64,000 nucleotides of DNA from Panopea generosa (Eukaryota; Mollusca; Bivalvia; Adapedonta; Hiatellidae), in assembly GCA_029582155.1 (NCBI GenBank), contig CM055896.1, positions 27,266,184 to 27,330,183 of the forward strand, in the 5' to 3' direction. Both the position numbers and the translations under genes were made by a program. The notes beneath the pieces are model-generated. The model was not told the origin of the DNA. It worked only from the letters and a program-made list of their open reading frames with translations, and made no database searches. Of the stretch, positions 1 through 12,509 are shown piece after piece (positions within the stretch are counted from its first letter, which is position 1; every line of letters begins with the position of its first letter).

Positions 1-1052
1 GTAGTTAAATGAAGCAAATAATCCATGTACTATTTGTTTAAAATTGTTTAAATAAACAAAAGCAAAATGAAAACAATGTAACAAAAGGAAAAGCAAGCTA
101 TAAAGAGAAGTGACAATGTTGTCTGATACATATAATGCCTTACAAGTTGGCTGATACATATATTAATGCAGGAACACTATTAGATACTGTATTAATTTAA
201 CATGAGGACAATACAGCCGTTTTAAACAGGGGGCTGTGCAGTTTTTCTGAATGATTTCACTGTAACTTTGGACCTGCTAAGCGCCAGTCCTAATCAGGTT
301 TTCCTAGATTGAAAGGCAGATTGAATCATGGTGAAAGAAGATGTGTAGTGAGGTACTGATGAATGCTGGTGCTGACAAACGCTTCTGGTAACTGAAAGAA
401 GCGATTCATTACGTTAACGTGTTCTAGCCGTCACATTTGTGATTGTGACTGGAGCAAACAATCACACCAGAACACGCATAATGCTCTAGGAGGTGTACGT
501 TAGCATCATCTTCTGATCCGACTAAAAGAAAATTATGTAATTATAAAGTACATGATGTCTTGGGTTAATTGTTCTAATGGCCAAAATGCCGAAAGAACTT
601 ACCCACTTTCAAAGTCCAGTCTAGGTCCCACTAAGGCGTGAGGTGAGTGTGGATGCGGTAGTATACCGCCAATCTTCCCTTTAGATCCGTTAATAAAGTT
701 ATTTTGACATCATTTATACAATTGATATAGTCTCTTAACAAAATGTTTGACATGTCTAGCCTCCATATGTTATGTGTTTAACATAACTCTGACTTTGAAT
801 AGACACTGCATTCTTAAATTCGTGCGTGTGTAGGTTTTCTTTCAGTGTATTTAACGGCATTTTTAAACAGTGTATATGACCGTTACATAAATTAAAATTA
901 TTGAATATGATATGCTTTATATATTTTGTTTAAATTAGCCAGAAATATCATTTAATGTACACGTTAATTATAACAATCATAATCATAAGTTTGTATGCCT
1001 GAGCTTTAAACGATCATTTAATGTAACTCATTGAACATAACAAATATACTAT
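1..1052. other. Start of intron 1 of the paralogue; no exon seen
   Basis: AT-rich DNA with no recognisable EGF or lectin exon. The part around 600-1050 is similar to 56.88-57.39 kb, next to the homologous first exon there, so the two loci share flanking as well as coding sequence. Confidence 0.5.
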
Positions 1053-1058
1053 ACGTAC

Positions 1059-1122
1059 CTGTATATTGAAACAGAATACACAATAGAGACAGCGTGTAAA
1101 GTAAAACGTTGGTTTTATCCAT
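1059..1122 (-). CDS. Signal-peptide first exon of next tandem paralogue (partial gene)
   Basis: The ATG at 1122-1120 opens a 64-base exon encoding 21 residues starting MDKTNVLLY, with a hydrophobic core typical of a signal peptide. It ends in phase 1 at a consensus donor (ACAG|GTACGT). The residues, exon length, phase and flanking intron and upstream DNA match the exon at 57460-57397. Transcription runs off the left edge, so the remaining exons are outside the window. By analogy with the neighbouring gene it should start a secreted or membrane lectin-EGF receptor; that is inference from the exon family. The start was chosen by alignment of the four copies. Confidence 0.7.
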
Positions 1123-1225
1123 AATGATTTGTATGCGTGAACGCTTCTTTATTTGCGATACAACTAACTACTAACACAAACGTGTATTACCTTATACTGA
1201 TACCGATCGTTACATCAATGGAGAA

Positions 1226-1231
1226 GGAAGT
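1226..1231 (+). promoter_or_regulatory. GGAAGT box upstream of first exon at 1122
   Basis: The hexamer GGAAGT lies 103 bases upstream of the ATG at 1122 (ACTTCC on the coding strand). The same hexamer sits 103-104 bases upstream of the other three homologous first exons. It matches the GGAA core of ETS-family sites. Function is inferred only from position conservation. Confidence 0.4.
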
Positions 1232-2034
1232 AAAGATTGACAAACTTTATGCAGGTATTATTTATTTTGTTGGTTTATTATCATTTCATATTATGGTTTA
1301 TTTCGTCCGAAATCACAAGCAAACGTCGTGTTTTTTAAGTGTTTCAATTAAATTTAGATTCAAATTTATGAAAAAAAACTTGCGTGAACACACCTTCTTT
1401 TTATTCAGTCATATTTTAGTGAAATTAATAAAGTTTAACATATGTGAAAATCAAAAACTTGACCTTGATCACGCAATCAGCCGTGAATTTTCAAAATTCG
1501 TTGTTTTTAAACCCATGTTTATATCAACCCAAACGTAATGATTAGATTGTATTTTATCTGCATGAAAGTTATAATCTTATCACAGGAAACAAAGTAAGTA
1601 ATTCAATAAATAAATGTTATTAAAATCATTTTTTAACTAATATTGACTATTTTACAATAGAAAAACAGCGAAATTCGTCCAAAAATATATACCACCAGGG
1701 GCGCTGTAAACGAGAAACAACGTTACTATATCAAATAAAATAAACTTAAACTAAAGCTGAGACTTTATAGATAAAATGTTCAGGTTTTGATAAATTACAC
1801 AAAATGTAAAACAAATCCAATAAGAACGCTGAGATACCTTAAGTTTAAAACTTCTATAGTTAAATGTGTAACTTTTATTTTTATTGAGTAACTTCTGTAT
1901 TTAACTATGTGATTTCTATATCTAAGTGTTTGACTTCTATATTCAATCGTGTCACTTCTATATTTAAGTGAGTTACGTCTATTTTAAAACATGGAGGCGG
2001 AGAAAGTTGCGGTGATGATTTGTTTTCACGTTAA

Positions 2035-2230
2035 ATATCGTATAACAAACTAGAACATCACGTGACATGTTCAATACGTCACAAAATATGCAATTTTAAA
2101 CGGGAAATCTATTATAGTCTAACCTAGGCGCATAGCCCTAGTTAGGAAATACATTTTGGCATGTTTAAATATTATATAATATATCATTTTGGCAATTCGG
2201 GTTCAGTGAGTATATATACGCATGATTATT
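2035..2230. repeat. Dispersed locus repeat, copy 1
   Basis: A segment containing TTCAATACGTCACAAAATAT, then a GCATGTTTAAA stretch and a TTTTGGCAATTCGGG motif. It recurs in diverged form at 33.46-33.65 kb and 47.33-47.50 kb. The last two copies extend further in similarity, so this is either a shared mobile repeat or a trace of old locus duplications. Confidence 0.5.
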
Positions 2231-2499
2231 GGGAAAAGTCTGTTTTAGCCAATTCTGAACATTTTATATTTCCTCTCAACTTTCAAAGTGAACTCGCTAA
2301 ACAAGAGTCATTTGATTGAACATGTGTACAATTTAATACACAACAAGCTGTAATAATATATCTGATACGACGAAGGATATAGCATATATTTCACGCATGG
2401 ACATGTTGCACACATTTCAGCTATATTTTCAAACACCACAAGTCAACTGCAGAGGGAGTCACATGGCGATTTCACCAACTACATGTGCATGGAACCGAG

Positions 2500-4821
2500 C
2501 ATGTTCCACGAACGGTTTCTCCAGGTAACGCCCGATTGTCGAATTGGGACACCAACTATTGACGTCCTCTCAAACCAGGGCTCGAGCTGGCTATCACATT
2601 ACGGTAGATAGCCACTTGGAACAGCTACCACAGCATGTCTAACTCCTTCCGGGTGCAGCAAACCACAATCTCAAAATACAAAGGCGAGGTATTCGACTTT
2701 CCGGCCCTTTCACAGATGTGGCGTCAGGTGAATGATATTCCGTAATAGTGTATGTTTAGTAACCGTTTAACTGCTCTGAATTGTGGGACATGCATATAAT
2801 TCTTTCTATTAGGATAGAAACAAGAGCAAGGTTATCGGAAATCAGGATTATCTTTTTGCCCCGAAAGAGATTTCCTCAAGCTTGAAAAGCCAATACAATT
2901 GGCACCAACTCTAAGAAAGTTATGTCCCTTAATACATCGGTTGACTGCCCGGCATCAGGCCATGCAAAGAAAATCCGAAAGGGTTCAAAATATGCGACGC
3001 ATCCTAGACCAGCATAACCAGATGCATCTGTAAAGAGGTGTAAGTCGGAATTACTCTGGAAAGTAATATACACCATTAAAATAATCTAGAAACATCAACC
3101 AAGTTTTAATGTCCTCCCTAACTTTTCAATAGGGATTCTGATCTTCATTCCAATTGAATCAATTTCCAGACTTAAAAATAGCAGAATGTCGGTAGGGCCC
3201 ACTATCATATCATGTGCAAGAGGTACACCTAACTCTGAGCAAATGTTTACAAAGGAATCCATTATGGCCCCACATTCGCCAGAATTCCTTCGACCACCGA
3301 ACAAAAAGTCGTCCAAATAATGAAGGACTTGTCCCCATTTGGCTCTAAGACTTGTTATAGAACAGCCCATAGGAAAACATTCATCATAAAGATATTTATT
3401 CCTACACTGAACCCTAAAAGCGCAAAGTCCGTGGAATAACAGGTAGCAGTCTAAATGCAGACTTGATGACCATTTCAACTGCTTTATCAAAAGATGTATA
3501 ATGCACTCTAGATAGATTACCATTAATAAAATCTTTCACACTTTCTCCTTGAGAATATGACAAGTGATAAAGATTTTATCTTTTTATCCCTTTTTGGCAC
3601 AATGTCGATGGGAGACAGCCTTATATTTGTAAAGAGTTTGCTTTCGAATGCGCCCGCCATTCGACCTTAAGCTACTTCCTTAAATACCAAATTCAACGCT
3701 TTTTTTCATTTTTTTACAGAAACCAAATTTTTACAACCAGTAAAGATTCTTGGACCTGATAAATGCAAAGGAAACCCGTTTTTAAAACCATTATTTAATT
3801 CTTTTTGTGATTCTAGTTTAGGAGAGTAGCTTAAAACACGACATAAAGAATCAAATTTGATTGCTGTTTGACCGAGGACCAACGTATTCCGAAAAAACCT
3901 CGATCTGGTGCATTGGCGCTGGAACTTGCTCGAACTGGGAACCTTTGTGTAAATGTGAAGTGGGCACTCGCTGACCGCCGGCACCATTCCTAAAATAAGA
4001 ACCATTAATACCTTAACTGAACCGTTTACATTGCAACGCCAATAACGATGATTTCAAGAACAGCGCGTGCAAATGTGTTTGTTAATGCACGGCTGTTTGC
4101 TACACCGACCATTATTGAAGTCATAACATTTACGAGCAGATTTGGAACCGTCACTGGATGTTGACGTATGGAACATATATAGAAACCATAGTTCTTGGTC
4201 TACAATACTCTAACTTTTATTTGGTTCCCGAGCTTTATTTGCTCTAAATTGCTCATCATAAAGCTTTCACCCTTTGTCACCATATCGCTGCGCACCAAGG
4301 AGGACTGTGCTAATGTATTTAAGTAAGCCCTGAACACATTCTAGGTGGCTTATTGTATATATACTAATAAAAACTAAAAAGGCATCAGACCATTGCCTTT
4401 TGTCAATGATCTTTGTAGTTGGAACCCTTGACTGCAACACCAGTTGCCCCGTAACCACAGAGACGCTGTAACTGGAATCCCCTGGATGTGAAGCATTGCT
4501 GATGAGCAGTCCCAACTCAACAAACTCCCCGTTCATAATTTTTAATTTTGTGGTGGCACCTACATTAACACCTAAAGCGTCATCATAGCTTAACATATTA
4601 CCCGAGTCATTCCTGGGTAGCGGTGCCAGATGAGCTTGCAATGGTGCTGGTTCACTCCTAGCTTTGATGGCCTCCGCTTACTGAGGTATCACCTGCATAA
4701 CGACCTCCTGTACCAGCTCTGGTGAAACTGCTGGAAGCTCCACCAAATCATCATCTACCACCGCTGCCGCTGTAGGATCTTTATTCGACCTCTTCTTGCT
4801 GCGGGTGCCATACTGGCTCAT
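2500..4821 (-). pseudogene. Decayed DIRS-like (tyrosine-recombinase type) retroelement
   Basis: Read on the minus strand, a gag-like region starts at 4821 (MSQYGTRSKKRS) with an in-frame stop near 4680. It continues through 4641-4267 (LGVNVGATTKLKIMNGE) to a CCCH-like cysteine cluster (CYDFNNGRCSKQPC) near 4130-4065. A pol region follows: N-terminal part at 4005-3706 (GFPLHLSGPR), reverse transcriptase at 3523-3095 with the catalytic YLDD box near 3315, and RNase H at 3076-2876 (HLFTDASG). Several stops and frame changes separate the blocks. The order and motifs fit elements of the DIRS type, which normally end in a tyrosine recombinase, but no recombinase or inverted terminal repeats were recognised here. 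It is clearly inactive. Confidence 0.75.
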
Positions 4822-4974
4822 TTATCGTCGCTTTGGTATGCTTGTAGTTATAAATCTGGCAAAAATTACTACACATCTAATCTCCAATTGACTACATATT
4901 CATAACAATTTTAATCTCCCATTGCCTACATATTCATAACAATTCTTTGTTAAAATATTATTATTATTTAAACA

Positions 4975-5120
4975 ATGTAAAGAGTTAACGCATTTGACTA
5001 TTATGCAAAACGCTTTAAATTCGAATCCCAACATCGCATGTGAGCTCCTGCTCTGGACGTGATACCTTATCACACGGTACCACCTTGTTTAATACACGAA
5101 GACATCGAGGGGGAAGTGTA
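4975..5120 (+). repeat. Possible tRNA-derived SINE fragment
   Basis: Contains AAATTCGAATCCCAAC, which resembles a polymerase III B box, preceded by a GTTAACGCATTTGAC stretch where an A-box-like sequence would lie. It is degenerate and weakly supported. Confidence 0.25.
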
Positions 5121-5752
5121 TAAATAACTGTTTTATTTTGATTGATTGATTTATTTATTTTTATTTTAATGTTTTTTTTACCCAAAGGAGACAGCTACTA
5201 TCCAAATCTGATAACATACTACCAAAGCTTACTTCCATTGATTGCAATAAATTTATTTTCCGTTGTGTCAATGGTCATTGACCTATATTCACTCCAACAA
5301 CAATTTAAATAGGTGAAATTGAATACTTATACGGTTAAAGATAAACCTACAGTTTTAATCATAATAATTTTAAGTAATTCCAGAACACATTATATAACGG
5401 ATACTGTAATACCATACAAACCGCTCGTGAAATTACCACTCTTACTCGGAACTGACCACGACGGTGCTTAAAACCTTACCTAAAACCAACTTAAAACAAA
5501 TTGATGAACAGATAGTGAAATATATAAGAAAAAAACCCACAAAAAAACAACATGTTCGAATGAAATATTGACAAAACAAGCTGCATTAATAAATATATAT
5601 ATTAACATTCCTTCTGTGTGAGTGGGGAATGGTTGTTTCAGTCCGTATTAAATCCCTCTAAAACCAATATCATCAGACAAATTACAGTGTTGATTCACAT
5701 ATATAACAATATTATAACAATTAGAGTATCATAATTTTGAATTTTTAGCGAC

Positions 5753-5777
5753 ATATATATATATATATATATATATA
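5753..5777. repeat. (AT)n microsatellite
   Basis: An uninterrupted AT dinucleotide run of about 25 bases. Confidence 0.9.
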
Positions 5778-6124
5778 AAGGTATACATTTTTTTCATTGT
5801 TCAAGAGCCGTTAAAACACATATCGAATGGATACCGTTATTGCTGAAAAGAGACAGCTGTACGGAGTCACCGTTCGAATCACTTTGTCATAATAAACACC
5901 ACTAGTCAGCCCCCTTCAATAACCCGATTTTGTTTTTTATACGACAAATCCTAATATGTGATTAACTAAATGCAGTTTAACGCCATTTTCTACACATTTC
6001 AGGATATATACATGTACGACTTGCGGTATTACTGGTGGAAAATTAGTCAAGAAATAATCCGAGAAGAACCACTGTCTTTCTGCAGGTAACTGGCAATTTT
6101 ACTAATATAACGTATTTTGCATGT

Positions 6125-6206
6125 GGACTCAGCTGAGGTTGAACCTCTGACCTCAGCAGTTAGTAATCACGATTTGGCACCTTAAACCATTAGCCCATCA
6201 TACCAT
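6125..6206 (-). repeat. tRNA-like SINE head
   Basis: On the minus strand an A-box-like GGGCTAATGGTTTAAGG is followed by a B-box-like AGGTTCAACCTC at tRNA-like spacing. The ends do not pair as an acceptor stem, so a tRNA-derived SINE or tRNA relic is preferred over a functional tRNA. Confidence 0.4.
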
Positions 6207-7289
6207 CCAGGTAAAAATGTAGCCTAGTAAATGTGTTATAAAAACAAAACAGAACGATAGTTATAATAGTTAATGTATATATTAAACAGTGTAAAAGTTG
6301 ATATTACATGTTATAGAATGTATATAGTTAATATGATTCCTTATTGACAATACTACGATAGAGCTGCTATTTCTTATTTCAGTATAAAAAAAATTATACA
6401 CATTATACAGAATGTATGTAACTGCTGTTTCTGGTTATTCAAAAACAGTTCACACCTTGCTGTTTGTGGATGGGCACTTTGGGTTTGAGAGTCCATCCTA
6501 CTATTGGTAAAAAGACATGGGTGACCATTGAATGATTCTTTCTTATTCACAAATACATCCTGCTATTCTTAAATACATTGTGAGTTAATTTGCAGTAACT
6601 AAAAACAATAGTAAATTAAATAGCATTTCTTTAATAGTTGTTATATTCTGAATAAAACATTTTTGGTTAAAATATATATTTTGTTACTTGTTAGACATTT
6701 TGAAATATGACCCATATGCTTATCCTTTATAGTAAGTTTCTCTGCAATACAAACATCTGCATATATACCGTACTATAGTTTCAATAACGTTAGCCTACAC
6801 TGATTGCATTTTCCATGACATCAACAAAAACCAGTAAGAATAGTGGAACAAATGGAGACAATTGAATTTATTACACAACCTGTATACTTAATATGGAAAA
6901 CATATACATATCGAAAATGACTGAGTTGTGTTTAATATGAAAGTTGCATAATCAGTAACTAACGGTGTTTGTAATAAAGAAACCAACAACATGTTTATGA
7001 ATGACGATCTTTTACGTGAACTTTCACCACCTCCCATGGATTCATATCAGCCTGTACCCATCTTACACGTCATTCAATCATTTTAACTATATATTTACAT
7101 ATGAGTAATGCTAATATGCATATAAGCTGCGTCGTTGACGGAACTCATCGCAATAGTTCCGATTCAGACGTATAAACTGGGAAAATCCGCCATCCTTGAT
7201 TATTAAAACAGTGGCTACATTAAATGTTACGTATGTAATCTAATGTAGATACGAAATAGTTGCTAGGCCAATGAACAAAAACAACGTAA

Positions 7290-7365
7290 TTCTTATCACC
7301 GGATTTGAACTCGGATCGCCCAAGCGACAAGCCGTTGATCTAACCACCGCGCTGTATAGGAATAT
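7290..7365 (-). repeat. tRNA-derived SINE head
   Basis: The minus strand reads A-box-like GCGCGGTGGTTAGATC and B-box-like GAGTTCAAATCCGG. The would-be acceptor stem arms do not pair, so this is a tRNA-derived repeat, not a tRNA gene. Confidence 0.45.
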
Positions 7366-7399
7366 AACAAGATCGTCGGTATAACTCATAGGAATTAAT

Positions 7400-8970
7400 T
7401 GAAGAAGTCGACAATGATAACATATATTAGTCCAGGGCCTTTTATCAAAATGACAATCAATAAAGCGAGCAGGTCACTATGTTATATTATATTTACAATA
7501 TACGTAGCAACAAACACGTACATGTACGCTGAATTCCGATCGGCCAGTGAGCTATCACATTTATTTGACGGTCACATTCCAACAATAGCTTTCACACAGT
7601 TACATATATATTCGGGATTTCAATGCAAAAATGATGTCCATATTATTACATGAAGCCATATTAGCGGATAACATTCATTTTTACTGTCACGTGGTTTTAA
7701 ACGTACTGATTTAACAATAAATAAAACTACATTAACATGCTGTGAGTTCATACTGTCCAGTGGTAACATCATATGAATATCACTTGTCGTTGGTATTGAC
7801 AACACAAGACATCGTTTAACGGAATACCACTGAGGCAAAAGGCGGTGCTCTGAATTTGAGGAAAGACAATATCATTCTCACTTTCAAGTGTTTTATTATT
7901 GTATCATAACCACACAATTTACCATTACATTTGAATTTTCACTTTCTAACATGTTTCAAAACAAGCCCTAACACATTTGTTCATATAATAGTTCTCAATG
8001 AAAATTGTTAAAAATCATAGGAAATTTAAAAACATGTTGGTGTCTTTAATTCCACACCCAACTGCCCCAACCCTACCAACCCCATTTAAATATCTTATAT
8101 CCTAATCAGAAATTGATGCAAAACTCTACATATTACCTTATGGATCATTACAAACATCACTAGATGCTTGCATATTTCAGATTACCCTGTATTTTTCAAT
8201 TATATATTAACCGGTTAAAATTCAAAACTTTCTCATTATAATTAACATTCAACTTTGAGCGATTACGTGCCAAAAATATGATTCATTTCGCGCTACATGT
8301 ATGAACCTTAATGAAAAATTTCACATTTAAAGGTATTGCGATTAAGCAATAACAGTATAATTAATTTTGTTTGAAGAAGGTCACACCACTAGTTTAGCGT
8401 TATCATTTTGATCATGCAACAATAGAATGTTGTTCCGATATCGATTTGGTAAGTCTACCCAATAATCCAGTTATATAGGTAAGTTGATATATCACTACTT
8501 GTGGATAAGTTCGATATGTTACTTCGCCCATCTGATGCGTAAAAAGCACTGACCAGTTTTGAAGGTTCGAATGGAATTTCTATCTAATATCTTTAAATAA
8601 AATGAATCTTCTCTAAGGTGTATTAATGCATAGAATGACACTTTCTTTTCATTTTTGTGTACCATATTTATAACAAACGCTCATCTAAGATTCAACATGT
8701 GAAAACGGCAAACTGCTCAATGTAAATACTACTTTTGTGTAGTATAACGAAACTTATTAATATCAACTTATGTTGCAGTGACAAACTGACCATTATACTT
8801 ACATTCAGAAAAGACTGTAACAGAGACGAAGAAGGTTGAAGAAGGTTATCTTCACATAATAGATCATATTTATAATAGAAATATGTTTAACATATGGACA
8901 ATGATAACGTTACATGCATGTAACGTTTCTTATACAAATGATAAGTGTTATGAAATATTACGAATCAATC
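7400..8970. other. Intergenic, nothing recognised
   Basis: AT-rich DNA with only short, unrelated open frames on both strands and no splice-flanked domain exon. Confidence 0.5.
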
Positions 8971-8974
8971 CACG

Positions 8975-9141
8975 TTAAGTGACGAGTTCTTTACAAGCCA
9001 ACACAAGTCTCCACCCTGATATGATACTATATATGAATGTTCTACTACACGTTGTTGTGTTGCCGTCTGCAGCAATGTAAGGATTTTGTGGTGGGTTGAT
9101 ATCATCTTTTTGTCGGCAATATTCCCCAAATGCAATATCTC
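8975..9141 (-). pseudogene. Decayed F-type lectin first-half exon
   Basis: A phase-1 acceptor (TTCAG|GAGATATT) precedes DIAFGEY... followed by a CSRT motif, matching the lectin exon at 45463-45266 (DITAMEK..., [14 protein letters not shown]). Identity breaks after ELVT, where a TAA at 8977-8975 ends the frame, and no donor in the expected place was seen. No partner second-half exon was found nearby. It is best read as a leftover of a dead paralogue between the main gene and the paralogue beginning at 1.1 kb. Confidence 0.6.
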
Positions 9142-9321
9142 CTGAATTAGAAAACACATAGATTAATTATGAAATGACATTACAATGAGTTTAATTAAGC
9201 CATAGTTGATTTCCTGCTACATGTATATGTACAATGTAACAAGATTTGTTTTCAAAACAATAAGCAAACGCATATGTGGTTATCAATAATATTTACAAAG
9301 TAATTTTAAAACTTTATAATA

Positions 9322-9470
9322 TAATATGATATGATATAGTATGATATAGTATTATATGGTATGGTATGGTATGGTATGGTATGGTATGGTATGGTATGGT
9401 ATGGTATGGTATGGTATCGTATGGTATCGTATCGTATCACATCGCATCGCATCGCTTTGCATCGTATTAT
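9322..9470. repeat. ATGGT/ATGAT pentanucleotide microsatellite
   Basis: Repeats of TATGG grade into TATCG and CATCG units at the right end and ATGAT at the left. The open frames across it on both strands are artefacts of the repeat. Confidence 0.9.
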
Positions 9471-9479
9471 ATAATAATA

Positions 9480-11320
9480 TAATACACTTAACAATCCCAA
9501 TATTGCAAATTATTTGTGTTTACCAAAAAATATCGATTTTGTTCTATTTGTCGAGACGATTTTATCAAAGGAGGTGGGAGTCTGGGTACACATTATCCCA
9601 TTTATTTTTTATAATTTAGATAGATTTTCGTAACATCGTAAAGTCTGAGAAAAGATGCAAGGGAGAGAAAGGATACCACAATGCCACGCCCCTCTGGTGC
9701 TAATACAATGTACATTTTCGATGGGAACATACATGCAGATCTATACATCAGTCCATTTTACAATGAAAGATGGAATATATGAAATGGAAGAAATGAACAC
9801 ATGAATTTGAACAATGAACTTTATCAATCTGCTGCTAACATGATTACGATAGACGGTGATTAAGAAGAACTATTTGAACACCATATATGTATTTATTACT
9901 TAATAGGAACGATGTAAAATGTAATGCCAAAGAATTGGAATATTCTCTTGCTTTATGTTCTTAACATGTTGTCGTTTATTTATTGGTTATTATATAGATG
10001 TAGTCAAAATACTTCCTTAGACACCCTTCCTATGTGGCTGTAGTTAGCCGATGTATTGCCTTGTAGGAGCAGTGTGAACGTTATCCACCGGACATAAAAC
10101 GTAATGGTTGCAAAACTATATGTTATTTCTGATCAGTGATGATTTTTTGAGTGCGTTACTCCTTTTTCTGTCAAACACCTACTTTGCTTTTTTTTTGTGT
10201 AAATATTCTATTAAAGATTAGCATTAACATGTACGTCTACATTCAAATACATTCGACTAGCAAATTATTGGCGGAGCTAAACCGTATCAAACTATATCAA
10301 ATAATAAAAATGCCGGATAATCAGATTATCTATGTATGGAATATGAATTTAGTAATGAAATGAGTATTATGGTATAGAATGGTAAAAATTTGTGTTTGAG
10401 AAAAGATGTTCCAACAAGGCCTTATTTGGAGATTATGTACCATTTTTGCTGTGCGTACACAACATTGTAAAAAATCAAAGCCATGATTTCTTCACTGATA
10501 AGCATGTAGAAGAAGTTAGAACAAGGAAAAACAATTAGAATAAATGTGTCAAAAGTACCCTTTTATTTTGTGAACATATGCATGACAAAATTTCTTTGAA
10601 CATATGACTCTATAAATAAATCTGTTATATCCGTATAATGTGTTCCTTTAAGATTTATATTTAAAGGAATTCAAAGTTTGGTTCCTAATCAAAACAATAC
10701 GAGATTTCTGGTTGCCAATTACTCCTGGAGTTAACTCTGTAATGATTGGTTGAACCACTTTGCTGTTATATATACTAATGAGTTAGGTATCAGATATCGG
10801 TTGGTTTTACATAAAATCTAGTAAGTCCTCAAGATTCATAGTTTTCAACATTATATATTTATAATCCTCATCATAACATTTTATTTTCATTTTAGATATC
10901 TATATTTTTATTGTTTTCAATTAACCTTAACCTACTGCGAATTGGGTTTCAATATTAAAGTGACCATACTTATGTTTGGTACGATGTACATATCATAACA
11001 TTGGCTGAAAAGCAGTGGAATTGTGCTTTACGAGTATTTTGATGTTGCCTTATATTTCTAATTTGGAATAACCACGAATACGATACATTTTACATGGTAC
11101 ATGAAAAGATGCATGTAATTGCACTCCGATTAGGAATAAGTTGACTTTTACTATAAAGATTATACATTACCAGCTGTCTTTTGTTTTTTCGTTTTCGGTA
11201 ACGTTGGAGCATCGTGTGTACAGAACATAACTATTGTACAGAATTGTCACAATTAATACTTGTTTGACAAAATGCCTTGAAATTGTTTAAATCGGTTTAT
11301 TTTATACGATTTATATCAAC
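9480..11320. other. Intergenic, nothing recognised
   Basis: AT-rich sequence with short open frames only. No domain-like exon or terminal repeats were seen. Confidence 0.5.
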
Positions 11321-11324
11321 TTAA

Positions 11325-11495
11325 ATGCGAGTTAAGCTCAGTGCTCTTGTGAATCGCTCTTGAGTCTGTTTCCTGGGTAGAACCAGTACTTATGCTGTTT
11401 GAGAGACATTGGGTCGGGCTTGACATCGATCATTAGGCGTTTAGTATGAGCGGACACTATCCACCATTCTACCTTCGCGGGATGAATAGTTAATC
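11325..11495 (-). repeat. SINE family 1, copy a
   Basis: Minus-strand tRNA-like head (A-box-like GGTGGATAGTGTCCG, degenerate B box) followed by the family tail with GAGCGATTCACAAGAGC and GAGCTTAACTCGC. Homologous to copies near 48.94, 51.21, 53.17 and 60.90 kb. Confidence 0.5.
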
Positions 11496-11986
11496 TACCT
11501 TTAAGTTAATGATAATGTCTTATTACAATTAATTAATTGAGTGTGTGTTTGTTTGTCTAGTTTTTAACATTGTTATCACCAATGCCATCTGAATCAATAT
11601 ATTATGTTTTATGGTAAACAAAATATATTTCCATGAATGTATTTTATACAAAAACAGCAAGTTAACATTTGTATTATTTGCTTTTTTATGCAGTTCAATA
11701 GACGTTTACACATTATTTTCCCCCAATATTATTCATCAAAGACAAATGTAATGACAATTTTGATATAAAGCATAATGTGACATACATGTGCGTTATCTGA
11801 AATATCTTTATACTATAAAAGTACCTAGATAAATGACAAACCGTGTTAAGACTCCATCGCTTCGTAAACACCAGTGTCTTCTTCAGTAGTATCCAGTGTA
11901 TCATAAGGATTAACCTCTCCTGCAAATATTGAATATCACCGACTATGTTTACAGAGTGTATAGCTATAACTTATATTTAATGCAGT

Positions 11987-12011
11987 TATATATATATATA
12001 TATATATATAT
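11987..12011. repeat. (AT)n microsatellite
   Basis: Plain AT dinucleotide run immediately before the first of the paired SINE-like units. Confidence 0.9.
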
Positions 12012-12017
12012 ACACGT

Positions 12018-12240
12018 CTATATGAGCTATTTGCGAAACGTTTTTTGGTGTTTTTGCGGTTGGTCAGTCGGTTTAGACGTCGTCATTAATGTTCTAGACG
12101 CTGACGCTGCAAGGGCCGTGGGTTCGAATCCCGAAAATAGAAACAAATATTTTCTAAATTGTCCGTGTTCAGGTGAATAAGACATGTGTCACTCCTCTCT
12201 ATTGATTTATTTAAAGTAGGAATAATAAAAAAAAATATAT
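12018..12240 (+). repeat. tRNA-derived SINE, tandem copy 1
   Basis: Contains A-box-like GGTCAGTCGGTTTAGACG and a perfect B-box-like GGGTTCGAATCCCG, followed by a shared tail (CAGGTGAATAAGACATGTGT, CACTCCTCT) and an A-rich end. A second copy follows at about 12.29 kb. Confidence 0.65.
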
Positions 12241-12287
12241 AACAATAATACCCGCCTATGTCTTGTGTACATTAATGGCTACGCCAA

Positions 12288-12505
12288 TATATGCGCTACT
12301 TGTGCAACGTCTTTTGGCGTTGTTGTAGTGGTGCAGTCGGTAATAACGTCGTCATTAATTTGCTAGGCGCTGAGGTCGCAGTGGACGTTGGGTTCGAATC
12401 CCGAAAATGGAAAAAAAAATATTTCCAAAATTGTCCGTGGTCAGGTGAATAAGACATGTATCACTCCTCTCCATTGAGTCATTTAAGTAGGAATAATACA
12501 AAATA
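12288..12505 (+). repeat. tRNA-derived SINE, tandem copy 2
   Basis: Same organisation as the preceding copy: A-box-like GGTGCAGTCGGTAATAACG, B box GGGTTCGAATCCCG, and the same CAGGTGAATAAGACATGTAT tail. It is diverged enough that the pair is not a very recent duplication. Confidence 0.65.
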
Positions 12506-12509
12506 TAGA

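Noticed and set aside
1137-1538. 133-codon plus-strand frame
   Set aside because: It overlaps the homologous upstream region of the minus-strand first exon, has no recognisable domain and is not kept in the 57.5 kb copy.
7290-7365. Functional tRNA gene (also 6.1, 12.1, 12.4, 45.6, 55.4 kb)
   Set aside because: A and B boxes are visible but acceptor stems do not pair and most continue into shared SINE tails.
9306-9619. Open frames of repeated Tyr-His or Met-Val-Trp-Tyr-Gly
   Set aside because: Artefact of the 5-base microsatellite.
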